Part shown: one piece after another, positions 1-5,136 of the stretch
Layout: the number at the start of each line of letters is the position of its first letter
Numbering within the stretch: position 1 is the first letter of the stretch
From: Mycobacteriaceae bacterium
GTDB taxonomy: Bacteria > Actinomycetota > Actinomycetes > Mycobacteriales > Mycobacteriaceae
Direction of reading: 5' to 3'
Assembly (NCBI GenBank): GCA_013362555.1
Contig: JABFVX010000387.1
Span: 1 to 5,323 of the forward strand
Length of the DNA: 5,323 nucleotides
Notes under the pieces: generated by a model
Database searches by the model: none
What the model saw: only the letters and a program-made list of their open reading frames with translations
Told to the model about the DNA's origin: nothing
Position numbers and translations under genes: made by a program

Positions 1-13
1 GAGAGGGTGTTCT

Positions 14-550
14 TTAGGCAGCGACGGTGAGGGCGGCGGGGGCGGCGGCCGGGGGAGTGAGGGATTGGGCGCAGTGGAGGAGGGATTCGCTCAGGACGGC
101 GGTGTCCGGGTGCTCGGCGTCGGCGAGGAGTTCGGCGAGCAGGGCCGTGCGGCGCGGATGGTCGGCGAGGTCCTCGGCGTGGTCGTCGAGGAAGCGAATC
201 AGCAGGCCCGCGTGGTCGATGCCGAAGCGACAGGCGTCGACGGCCTCGCTCACCTCGGGGTGGTGGGGGAGCCGCTCGGCCAGCCAGGTGAGGTGGGTGG
301 ACAGACCGTAGTCGCAAGTGCTCCGGTGGCCGAGCCAGGTGGGACTGTCGGGGTATCCGGTGACGGCGTACGCGCCCATGGCGTCGGCCTCGTCCAGCCA
401 CTTCAATGCGGTGGACTGGAGTCGGTGGATCTGCGCTAATAGCACGGGCAGCTGATAGGCGAGCTCGGTGCGATCCAGGGCGCAAGCAGGGTGGGCGGCG
501 AGCTTCTCGACGGCCTTGGCGAGGCCAAGCAGACTGGCTCCTGTACGCAT
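14..550 (-). CDS. DUF222 (13E12-like) domain protein, N-terminal part only; HNH nuclease domain absent
   Basis: The 178-residue product resembles the N-terminal half of actinobacterial DUF222/HNH proteins (the 13E12 repeat family of mycobacteria). An early helix around residues 35-58 is followed by GYPDSPTWLGHRS (65-77), the family's G-x-x-S-x-x-x-WL position. Next come a leucine-rich stretch ending AERLPHHPEVSEAV (91-104) and FGIDHAGLLIRFLDD (109-123), matching the usual 'LP...EAL..G.I...HA..I' pattern. Family members are usually about 350-500 residues and end in an HNH nuclease domain. Here the frame stops just after 'SLTPP' with an Ala/Pro tail, where family members normally continue as LTPxxLR. 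It may be a truncated remnant, a frameshifted gene, or a real short form. The ATG at 550 was chosen because the ATG at 664 would run through the divergent promoter region and into the 5' region of the neighbouring transporter gene. No clear Shine-Dalgarno sequence is visible. The role of DUF222 is not established; assignment is by pattern recognition only. Confidence 0.62.
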   Translation of the reverse strand: MRTGASLLGLAKAVEKLAAHPACALDRTELAYQLPVLLAQIHRLQSTALKWLDEADAMGAYAVTGYPDSPTWLGHRSTCDYGLSTHLTWLAERLPHHPEVSEAVDACRFGIDHAGLLIRFLDDHAEDLADHPRRTALLAELLADAEHPDTAVLSESLLHCAQSLTPPAAAPAALTVAA

Positions 551-563
551 GTTCGAAAGGCTA

Positions 564-579
564 TCGCACTTTTGTGCGA
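564..579. promoter_or_regulatory. Short inverted repeat upstream of the DUF222 gene
   Basis: A perfect 6-bp inverted repeat, TCGCAC-TTTT-GTGCGA, lies 13 bases upstream of the ATG at 550. In a minus-strand transcript it would form a small hairpin just before the start codon. Alternatively it could be a half-turn operator. The function is unknown, and arms this short occur by chance in GC-rich DNA. Confidence 0.3.
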
Positions 580-625
580 ATAGACCCGATTTCGACGCTC
601 GTGTTCGACCCGCCGCGAAGTTGCG

Positions 626-645
626 TACGTATAACTCTACGTATA
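626..645. promoter_or_regulatory. Paired TACGTATA boxes, candidate operator of a dimeric regulator
   Basis: TACGTATA occurs exactly twice, at 626-633 and 638-645, offset by 12 bases. Because TACGTA is its own reverse complement, the pair is also an inverted repeat (TACGTA-N6-TACGTA). It overlaps the candidate -10 boxes of both divergent genes. MMPL genes in actinomycetes are often controlled by TetR-family repressors binding short AT-centred palindromes. Such a role would fit here, but no regulator gene lies in this window. Confidence 0.4.
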
Positions 646-675
646 GCCTGGTGTGCGCCGTCACGTTACCGACTC

Positions 676-683
676 GGAAGGGA
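676..683 (+). promoter_or_regulatory. Ribosome binding site deciding the transporter start
   Basis: The purine run GGAAGGGA ends 5 bases before the ATG at 689. It supports that ATG over the in-frame upstream ATG at 653, which would add 12 residues unlike an MMPL N-terminus and has no ribosome binding site of its own. Confidence 0.65.
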
Positions 684-688
684 CAGGC

Positions 689-2869
689 ATGTTTTCTGGA
701 CTAGGGCGTTTGGTCGTCCGCTTCAGGTGGGTGGTGATCGCCGCCTGGGTGCTGGCCGCCGTAGCGGCGGGCGCCTTCGCCCCGAAGCTGGCCTCCACTG
801 CCGACCAATCAGCCTTCCTGCCCAAGAGCTATGAATCCATCAAGGCGATGGAACTGCAGGAGAAGGCGTTCCCGAACAACGAGACCCCCGCGGCCTTCCT
901 GGTGTTCGCGCGGGCCGACGACGGGAAGCTGACCGATGCCGACGAGGGCAAAGTCAAGCAGATCGTCGCCGACCTCAACGCGGCCAAGGTCAACCACGTT
1001 CTCGGCATCGCGACCGAGGGGCCGATCAAGAGCCAGGACCCGGCCAAGGACCGCATCGTGCAGATCGCGGGCGCGCAGATGCCCAAGGTCACCAGCGCCA
1101 CCGACAAGACCCAGACCGACGCGGTCAAGGATCTGCGCACGAAGCTGCAGGACAAGGTGAAGGGCACCGACCTCAAGGCGGGCATCACCGGCTCGGCCGC
1201 GCAGCAGCTGGACTCGCAGGAGTCCGGTGACAAGGCGCTGATGATCATCGGCGTCGCCACCGTCGTGCTGATCCTGGTGCTGCTGCTGGTCATATTCCGC
1301 AGCCCGATCATCGCGCTGCTGCCGATCATCACCATCGGCTTCGTGTCGGTGGTGGCCAACGGCTTGATCGCCACCCTGGCCAAGGCCTTCGACCTGAAGA
1401 TCGACTCCTCGGCGACCCAGATGCTGCCGATCGTGCTCTACGGCATCGGCACCGACTACATCTTGTTCCTCATGTTCCGCTACCGCGAGCGGCTGCGGGC
1501 GGGCGAGGACCCGAAGTCGGCGATCGTGCAGGGGGTCACCCGGGTGGGCGAGGCCATCGCGTCCTCGGCCGCGGTGGTGGCCATCGCGTTCTTGGCGCTG
1601 GTGCTCTCCTCGCTCGGCATGTTCCGCGGCATGGGCGTGGCGCTGGCCATCGCGGTGGTGTGCGCCGTGGTCGCGGGCCTGACGTTCATCCCGGCGGTGG
1701 TCTCGCTGCTGGGCACGAAGGTGTTCTGGCCGTCCAAGTCGTGGCAGCGGGAGCCGACCGGCGCCCGGTTCGCCGCGGTGGGCAATGCGCTGGGCAAGCG
1801 TCCGGCGGTGTTCGCTCTGGTCTCCGGCGGCGTGATGGCCGTGCTCGCGGTCTTCGCGCTCGGCTTCCACCCGACGTTCGACCTGGCCAGCGGCTCGACC
1901 TCGAAGACCGCGGAGTCGGAGGTCTGGCAACAGGAACTGGAGAAGGGGTATCCGAAGGGCGCCACGCTGCCCTCTCAGGTGCTGCTGCGCTCCGACACCG
2001 ACGCTCCGCTGTCCGACGCCCAGCTCGCCGACTACACCCGGAAGCTGTCGACGTTCCCCGAGTCGCAAGTGTCGCCGAAGCCGGAGGTGTCCAAGGACGG
2101 CAAGGTCGCCCTGTGGTCGGTCATGCTGAAGGACGCGCCGCAGTCGAACGAAGCGCTGGACACGGTGAAGGGGCCCTTGCGGTCGCTGGCGCACGGTTCC
2201 GCCCCGGCAGGCACCGAGGCCATGGTCGGCGGTATGACGTCGGTGTTCGTCGATTTCCAAGCGGTGATGAACCGGGACTACTCGGTGGTCTTCCCGGTCG
2301 CGGCGGTGCTGATCATGATCGTGCTCGCGCTGTTGCTGCGCAGCGTGGTGGCCCCGTGGTATCTGATGGCGTCGGTTGGCCTCGGCTTCGCGGCCACCCT
2401 CGGTGCGTCGGTGCTGGTGTTCCAGCACGCGCGCGGCGAGCCCGGCCTCATCTTCCACATGCCGCTCATCATGTATCTGTTCGTGGTCGCGCTCGGCACC
2501 GACTACAACATCCTCATGATCGCCCGGCTGCGGGAGGAGGCCCGCGCGGGCCTCAGTCCGCGGGAGGCGGCGGCCGTGGCGGTGCGGCACACCGGCCCGA
2601 CGATCGGGGCCGCGGGCCTCATCCTGGTCGGCAGCTTCGCGTCGATGATGCTGGCGGGCAACAACGTCATCGCGGAGATGGGCTTCGCCATCTCGCTGGG
2701 TATCGGGATCGCGGCATTCGTGATGGCGATGTTCTTCACCCCGGCGCTGACCGCGCTGATCGGGCACGCCGCGTGGTGGCCCGGCCACGGTGACGAGCCG
2801 AAGGAGCACGTCTCCGGCGGACGCCCGGACGACGATCTGGTCGGCGCGTCCTCTGGTGCAGACCGGTAG
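689..2869 (+). CDS. MMPL-family RND transporter (MmpL-like inner-membrane exporter)
   Basis: This 726-residue protein is a complete MMPL/RND-superfamily transporter driven by proton influx. It has two similar halves. TM1 lies at about residues 13-33 and is followed by an extracytoplasmic domain (about 35-183) and TM2-6 (about 185-350). The second half has TM7 (about 381-402), a second extracytoplasmic domain and TM8-12 (about 532-695). Each half carries the proton-relay motif in its fourth helix: GIGTDY with Asp256-Tyr257 and ALGTDY with Asp605-Tyr606, equivalent to the Asp-Tyr pairs of mycobacterial MmpL3. Both are intact, so an active pump is expected. Each is followed by a basic cytoplasmic segment, RYRERLRAGEDP and RLREEARAGLSP. 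The length fits short MMPL proteins of the ActII-3/YdfJ type rather than those with a long C-terminal domain. The start at 689 has a good ribosome binding site. The substrate cannot be read from sequence; relatives export lipids or small hydrophobic compounds. The next gene starts 20 bases after the stop and is probably cotranscribed. Confidence 0.96.
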   Translation: MFSGLGRLVVRFRWVVIAAWVLAAVAAGAFAPKLASTADQSAFLPKSYESIKAMELQEKAFPNNETPAAFLVFARADDGKLTDADEGKVKQIVADLNAAKVNHVLGIATEGPIKSQDPAKDRIVQIAGAQMPKVTSATDKTQTDAVKDLRTKLQDKVKGTDLKAGITGSAAQQLDSQESGDKALMIIGVATVVLILVLLLVIFRSPIIALLPIITIGFVSVVANGLIATLAKAFDLKIDSSATQMLPIVLYGIGTDYILFLMFRYRERLRAGEDPKSAIVQGVTRVGEAIASSAAVVAIAFLALVLSSLGMFRGMGVALAIAVVCAVVAGLTFIPAVVSLLGTKVFWPSKSWQREPTGARFAAVGNALGKRPAVFALVSGGVMAVLAVFALGFHPTFDLASGSTSKTAESEVWQQELEKGYPKGATLPSQVLLRSDTDAPLSDAQLADYTRKLSTFPESQVSPKPEVSKDGKVALWSVMLKDAPQSNEALDTVKGPLRSLAHGSAPAGTEAMVGGMTSVFVDFQAVMNRDYSVVFPVAAVLIMIVLALLLRSVVAPWYLMASVGLGFAATLGASVLVFQHARGEPGLIFHMPLIMYLFVVALGTDYNILMIARLREEARAGLSPREAAAVAVRHTGPTIGAAGLILVGSFASMMLAGNNVIAEMGFAISLGIGIAAFVMAMFFTPALTALIGHAAWWPGHGDEPKEHVSGGRPDDDLVGASSGADR

Positions 2870-2889
2870 GTGCATTTGATACTGGCGGC

Positions 2890-3390
2890 ATGAGACATGC
2901 TGCCGGTCGGGTGCTGAGTTCGGCGGCCCTGGTTGCCGCGGCGTACATGGTCGCCGCGGCACCCGGGGCCGTCGCCGTTGACGAAGTCAGGCTGACACCG
3001 GATTCGGTCGCGCCGGGCCAACAGCTCGACATCCGGGTGGCGTGCCCGGAGGGCGCCGCCACCGCGGAGTCTCCGGCGACGCCGCGGGTGCGGTTGGAAC
3101 CGGCCGCGGACGGCGGCATGTTCGGCGATCCGGTGATTGCGCGCAACACCGAGCCCGGGGACTACACCATGACTGTGCGGTGCGGGATGCGGGTGTTGTT
3201 CGTGCCGTTCACCGTCCACGCCGACCGGGTGCAGCACTTCCGCACCGGCACGCTCAGCCGCGCGATGGCGTGGGCGCTGGCCGTGGCCGGTCTCGTCGCG
3301 TCGGCAGCGGGCCTGCTCGCGACCCACCCGCGTTGGCGCCAGTGGCTGCGCGCCGAGATTTCCGCCCGCCTGCCCATCCGCCGCCGGTAG
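2890..3390 (+). CDS. Small exported protein: signal peptide, Cys-pair (likely beta-sandwich) domain, C-terminal membrane anchor
   Basis: I recognise no named family for this 166-residue protein. Residues 1-29 form a signal peptide (basic start, hydrophobic core, likely cleavage after AVA at 27-29). Residues 30-110 look like a small extracytoplasmic beta-rich domain: 'RLTPDSVAPGQQLDIRVAC' is a typical opening for an Ig-like or invasin-like fold, and Cys52 and Cys98 are well placed for a single disulfide. A hydrophobic helix follows (about 125-145), then an arginine-rich tail ending PIRRR, so the C-terminus should lie in the cytoplasm. It begins 20 bases after the MMPL stop, which suggests one operon and an accessory role to the transporter; that link is inference. 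There is no strong Shine-Dalgarno sequence. GATACT at 2878-2883 sits at the right distance for a promoter starting at the ATG itself, so a leaderless transcript is possible. Confidence 0.83.
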   Translation: MRHAAGRVLSSAALVAAAYMVAAAPGAVAVDEVRLTPDSVAPGQQLDIRVACPEGAATAESPATPRVRLEPAADGGMFGDPVIARNTEPGDYTMTVRCGMRVLFVPFTVHADRVQHFRTGTLSRAMAWALAVAGLVASAAGLLATHPRWRQWLRAEISARLPIRRR

Positions 3391-3394
3391 GAGC

Positions 3395-3455
3395 TTTCCA
3401 GGATGACTCATCACGTGCGTTGGGTGCACGTGGTGGGTCATTCTGGATGTCGGGT
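3395..3455. repeat. 61-bp palindromic repeat, copy 1
   Basis: This copy starts 4 bases after the stop codon of the plus-strand gene. It matches 59 of 61 bases with the second copy 98 bases downstream, differing at 3400 (A versus T) and 3413 (A versus G). Its core is a long imperfect palindrome with two CACGTG sites (3412-3417 and 3427-3432). Its position between convergent genes resembles REP/MITE-type elements. I cannot tell how many copies the genome holds. Confidence 0.85.
3397..3447 (+). terminator. Hairpin 1: 23-bp stem, terminator-like, no U-tract
   Basis: Bases 3397-3419 pair with 3425-3447 around the 5-base loop TTGGG. In RNA from the plus strand all 23 positions pair: 19 Watson-Crick plus four G-U pairs (3402-3442, 3408-3436, 3411-3433, 3419-3425). 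In minus-strand RNA the same four positions would be A-C mismatches. The stem begins 6 bases after the stop codon at 3390, so it may end or protect the plus-strand transcript. No run of T follows, so it is not a canonical intrinsic terminator. Confidence 0.6.
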
Positions 3456-3492
3456 CGATGGTGTGGGTGCGCCGGCTGCGGCTGGTTGGGGT

Positions 3493-3553
3493 TTTCCTGG
3501 ATGACTCATCGCGTGCGTTGGGTGCACGTGGTGGGTCATTCTGGATGTCGGGT
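3493..3553. repeat. 61-bp palindromic repeat, copy 2, overlapping the end of menC
   Basis: This is the second copy, 37 bases after the first and in the same orientation. The minus-strand stop codon of menC (3536-3538) and its last five codons (Thr-Arg-His-Pro-Glu) lie inside it, so the element supplies the present C-terminus of MenC. The 37-base spacer between copies (3456-3492) does not resemble the sequence after copy 2, so the repeated unit is the 61 bases rather than a longer block. Confidence 0.85.
3495..3545 (+). terminator. Hairpin 2: 23-position stem with five G-U pairs and one mismatch
   Basis: Bases 3495-3517 pair with 3523-3545 around TTGGG. Compared with hairpin 1, the A-to-G change at 3511 turns an A-U pair into a G-U pair, keeping the fold in plus-strand RNA. 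The A-to-T change at 3498 creates one U-U mismatch opposite 3542, near the base. It lies between convergent genes and overlaps the 3' end of menC. Confidence 0.55.
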
Positions 3554-4525
3554 GAGGGTTGCCAGGCGGGTTGTCCACCACGTTGTGCGGTCGGGGTCGG
3601 GGTGGCGGTAGCGGTCCAGGAGAGTTTGGGTGGGGACGGGCGGGGCGGGGGGCAATGCGAGCATGCCGTCGGCCGGGCGCAGGCGGTCCGGCTCGGCCAC
3701 GAGATCGCCGTCCAGGAGGGCTAGAGTGCCCAGCCCGCAGGCGAATTCGAGCTCCGGCAGCGCGGCGGCCAACGCGAGTTCGGCGGCCAGTCCGACACTG
3801 GTCTCCAGCGCCGACGACACCACGCATGGCAGGCCGACCGCTTCGGCCACCCGCAGCGCCGCGCGGACGCCGCCGAGCGGCGTGCATTTCAGGATCGCCA
3901 CGTCCGCGGCTTCGCGCGCGCGGCGGACCACGGCCGGGTCCAGCGGGTCGTCGGCGCGCCGGATGGACTCGTCGGCGGCGATCCGCACGCCGATGCGGCG
4001 GCGCACGGCGGCCAAGTCGTCGAGGTCGAGGCAGGGTTGTTCGACGTACTCCAATCCGCTCGCGGCGATGTCGAGCCTGCGGATGCGGTCCACTGCGGTG
4101 TCCACGTCCCAGGCGGCGTTCGCGTCGACTCGAATTGCGCCCGCGGGACCCAGGGCGTCGCGCACCGCGGCGACGCGGGCGAGGTCCTCGGCAAGTGACT
4201 CGGGGTGGTCGGCGACCTTCACCTTGGCCGTCCGGCACCCGGATCGGGCGGCGATGTCGTGGGCGCCCTGAGGGTCGACGGCGGGAACAATGCAGTTCAC
4301 GGGCACACGGTCGCGCACTGGCGCCGGCCACTCGCCGCGCGCCTGCTCCAGCGCGGCCGCCAGCCAGCGTCCCGCCTCCCGGCCGTGGTACTCGGGGAAC
4401 GGGCAGAACTCGCCCCACCCGTTCGGCCCGTGCAGCACCATGCCCTCCCGCACGGTGATCCCGCGGAAGCGGGTCCGCAGCGGAATCGCGTAGACGTGCG
4501 TCGTCCAGTCCGAATCCAGCGCCAC
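3536..4525 (-). CDS. menC: o-Succinylbenzoate synthase, menaquinone biosynthesis
   Basis: MenC dehydrates SHCHC (2-succinyl-6-hydroxy-2,4-cyclohexadiene-1-carboxylate) to o-succinylbenzoate, in the cytoplasmic pathway to menaquinone. The 329-residue protein shows all the enolase-superfamily MenC signatures: RFRGIT (19-24) and GWGEF (36-40) in the capping domain, then the barrel residues. These are TAKVKV with Lys101 and Lys103, Asp134 in RVDANAAWD, Glu162 in EYVEQPC, Asp185 in AADESIR, and Lys213 in ILKCTPLGG. Together they provide the Mg2+ ligands and the catalytic lysines. Length and motif order match mycobacterial MenC (about 326 residues, recalled from memory), including the late WW (316-317). 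The start is GTG at 4525; there is no good Shine-Dalgarno sequence, but a -10 box ends 7 bases before it. The last residues after WWTTRLATL come from the palindromic repeat and are unlikely to matter for catalysis. No other men genes are nearby. Confidence 0.95.
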   Translation of the reverse strand: MALDSDWTTHVYAIPLRTRFRGITVREGMVLHGPNGWGEFCPFPEYHGREAGRWLAAALEQARGEWPAPVRDRVPVNCIVPAVDPQGAHDIAARSGCRTAKVKVADHPESLAEDLARVAAVRDALGPAGAIRVDANAAWDVDTAVDRIRRLDIAASGLEYVEQPCLDLDDLAAVRRRIGVRIAADESIRRADDPLDPAVVRRAREAADVAILKCTPLGGVRAALRVAEAVGLPCVVSSALETSVGLAAELALAAALPELEFACGLGTLALLDGDLVAEPDRLRPADGMLALPPAPPVPTQTLLDRYRHPDPDRTTWWTTRLATLTRHPE

Positions 4526-4532
4526 CGCCCGG

Positions 4533-4563
4533 ATTCTAGGCGCTGCGCAACCTCCGAGCGCAA
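4533..4563 (-). promoter_or_regulatory. Candidate promoter of menC giving a leaderless mRNA
   Basis: On the minus strand TAGAAT (4538-4533) is a good actinobacterial -10 box (TAnnnT). Seven bases separate it from the GTG at 4525, so transcription would start at or next to the start codon. A possible -35, TTGCGC (4563-4558), lies 19 bases upstream. The lack of a Shine-Dalgarno sequence before the GTG agrees with leaderless translation, which is common in Mycobacteriales. The promoter sits in the 62-base gap after the upstream Trp-rich gene. Confidence 0.5.
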
Positions 4564-4587
4564 CTCGCGCGGCCGGGCGTCACTGGC

Positions 4588-4977
4588 TCAGCTGCTGCCG
4601 AACATGCCGGGGAAGCTGGGCCAGCCGTTCCACGGGCGGTTCCAGCCGTTGTTCCAGCCGCCGCCGGGCCAGCCGTTGTTCCAGGGGTTGTTCCAGCCGC
4701 GGTTCCACGGGTTGTTCCAGGGATTGCCGCACCGACCCCGGCAGCCGTTCCAGCCGTTGTTCCAGCCGTTGTTACGACCGTTCCAGCCGTTGTTGCGGCC
4801 CCGGCGACCGATGTCGTCGTAGGTGGTGTCGGGTCCGCTGTTGTCACGGGCGAACTGGGTGTCGGACTGCGCGGGCGGCGCGACCGGATCGGCCTTGGCG
4901 GTCGCGGCGGCGACCGGGGCGGTGACCAAGGCCGCGGCCATGACGGTCGCGGCGGCTAATCGGGGAATATGCAACAT
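4588..4977 (-). CDS. Secreted Asn/Gly/Trp-rich low-complexity protein, 129 residues
   Basis: I recognise no family for this protein. Residues 1-29 are a clear signal peptide (MLHIPR, hydrophobic core, cleavage after AKA). Residues 30-58 are an ordinary polar linker. Residues 59-119 are a low-complexity region built from four-residue steps such as NNGW, NNPW and NRGW. It has 12 tryptophans (65, 72, 76, 87, 91, 95, 99, 103, 108, 112, 116, 119) and about 20 asparagines, and two cysteines (79 and 83, GCRGRCG) interrupt it. The C-terminus is PGMFGSS. The ATG at 4977 was chosen because a strong AGGAG (4992-4988) lies 10 bases upstream and the signal peptide starts there; the in-frame ATG at 5013 lacks both. 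The gene upstream on the same strand encodes a similar Trp-rich protein with the same FGSS ending, so the two look like diverged duplicates. The role is unknown; an envelope or cell-wall location is inferred from the signal peptide. Confidence 0.82.
   Translation of the reverse strand: MLHIPRLAAATVMAAALVTAPVAAATAKADPVAPPAQSDTQFARDNSGPDTTYDDIGRRGRNNGWNGRNNGWNNGWNGCRGRCGNPWNNPWNRGWNNPWNNGWPGGGWNNGWNRPWNGWPSFPGMFGSS
4618..4800 (-). repeat. Internal short tandem repeats coding the NNGW/NNPW steps
   Basis: Read on the minus strand, units such as AACAACGGCTGGAAC and AACAACCCCTGGAAC recur in a 12-base rhythm, matching four codons per tryptophan. The units are imperfect: Gly, Pro and Arg codons alternate in the third position, and the cysteine segment breaks the series at about 4729-4743. 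Such arrays expand and contract by slippage, so length variation between strains is expected. Confidence 0.7.
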
Positions 4978-5136
4978 AGGGACTCTTCTCCTTTGAGCAC
5001 GCGTCAACTGCACGTTTACCGCGCGTCCTTCGAACTTGTTTCCCGACCACTTTCGACATTACGCCGAACTTCTGCGAAACCTGCGGGTGCTGGTCGGCGG
5101 CCCGCGCATCCCGGTGTGGACGTACGGGAGTCGGGG
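4978..5136 (-). promoter_or_regulatory. Intergenic region with ribosome binding site and possible promoter for the 129-residue Trp-rich protein
   Basis: This region separates the two Trp-rich genes. On the minus strand it has a strong ribosome binding site, AAAGGAGAAG (4994-4985). TAATGT (5061-5056) is a possible -10 box, which would give a 5' untranslated leader of about 70 bases; no convincing -35 is seen. The 159-base gap and a possible own promoter suggest the two genes need not be one transcript. No clear terminator was found after the upstream gene. Confidence 0.4.

Larger units (their letters stand above)
551..688. promoter_or_regulatory. Divergent promoter region between the DUF222 gene and the MMPL transporter gene
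   Basis: This 138-base non-coding stretch separates two divergent genes and is clearly more AT-rich in its middle than the flanking coding DNA. Candidate -10 boxes are TATAAC at 630-635 on the plus strand, for the transporter, and TAGAGT at 639-634 on the minus strand, for the DUF222 gene. The -35 matches are poor: TTCGAC at 604-609 is spaced 20 from the plus box, and GTGACG at 664-659 is spaced 19 from the minus box. Both candidate -10 boxes overlap the TACGTATA pair, so one bound regulator could affect both directions. Box assignments are by eye. Confidence 0.5.

Noticed and set aside
14..664. Longer version of the DUF222 protein starting at the ATG at 664
   Set aside because: The extra 38 residues translate the divergent promoter region, show no family similarity, and would place the start close to the transporter's own start.
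809..2962. Long open frame on the minus strand opposite the MMPL transporter
   Set aside because: Its product is an Arg/His/Gln-rich translation without domain pattern, typical of the antisense of GC-rich membrane-protein codons; the plus strand encodes a complete transporter.
2503..3441. Minus-strand frame whose end and start read MTHHVHPTH through the repeats
   Set aside because: The peptide is just the repeat translated in reverse; the rest overlaps two well-supported plus-strand genes.
3395..3553. CRISPR-like direct repeats
   Set aside because: Only two copies of 61 bp, with a 37-bp spacer and a near-full-length palindrome; no further units and no cas genes.
4205..4822. Plus-strand open frame with FQPLFQP-type repeats opposite the Trp-rich gene
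   Set aside because: It is the complement of the NNGW repeats. The minus strand has the ribosome binding site, signal peptide and a paralog with the same ending; the plus frame has none of these.
5030..5045. SOS-like site TCGAAC upstream of the 129-residue Trp-rich gene
   Set aside because: Only one half matches; the other half at the required spacing has four mismatches.
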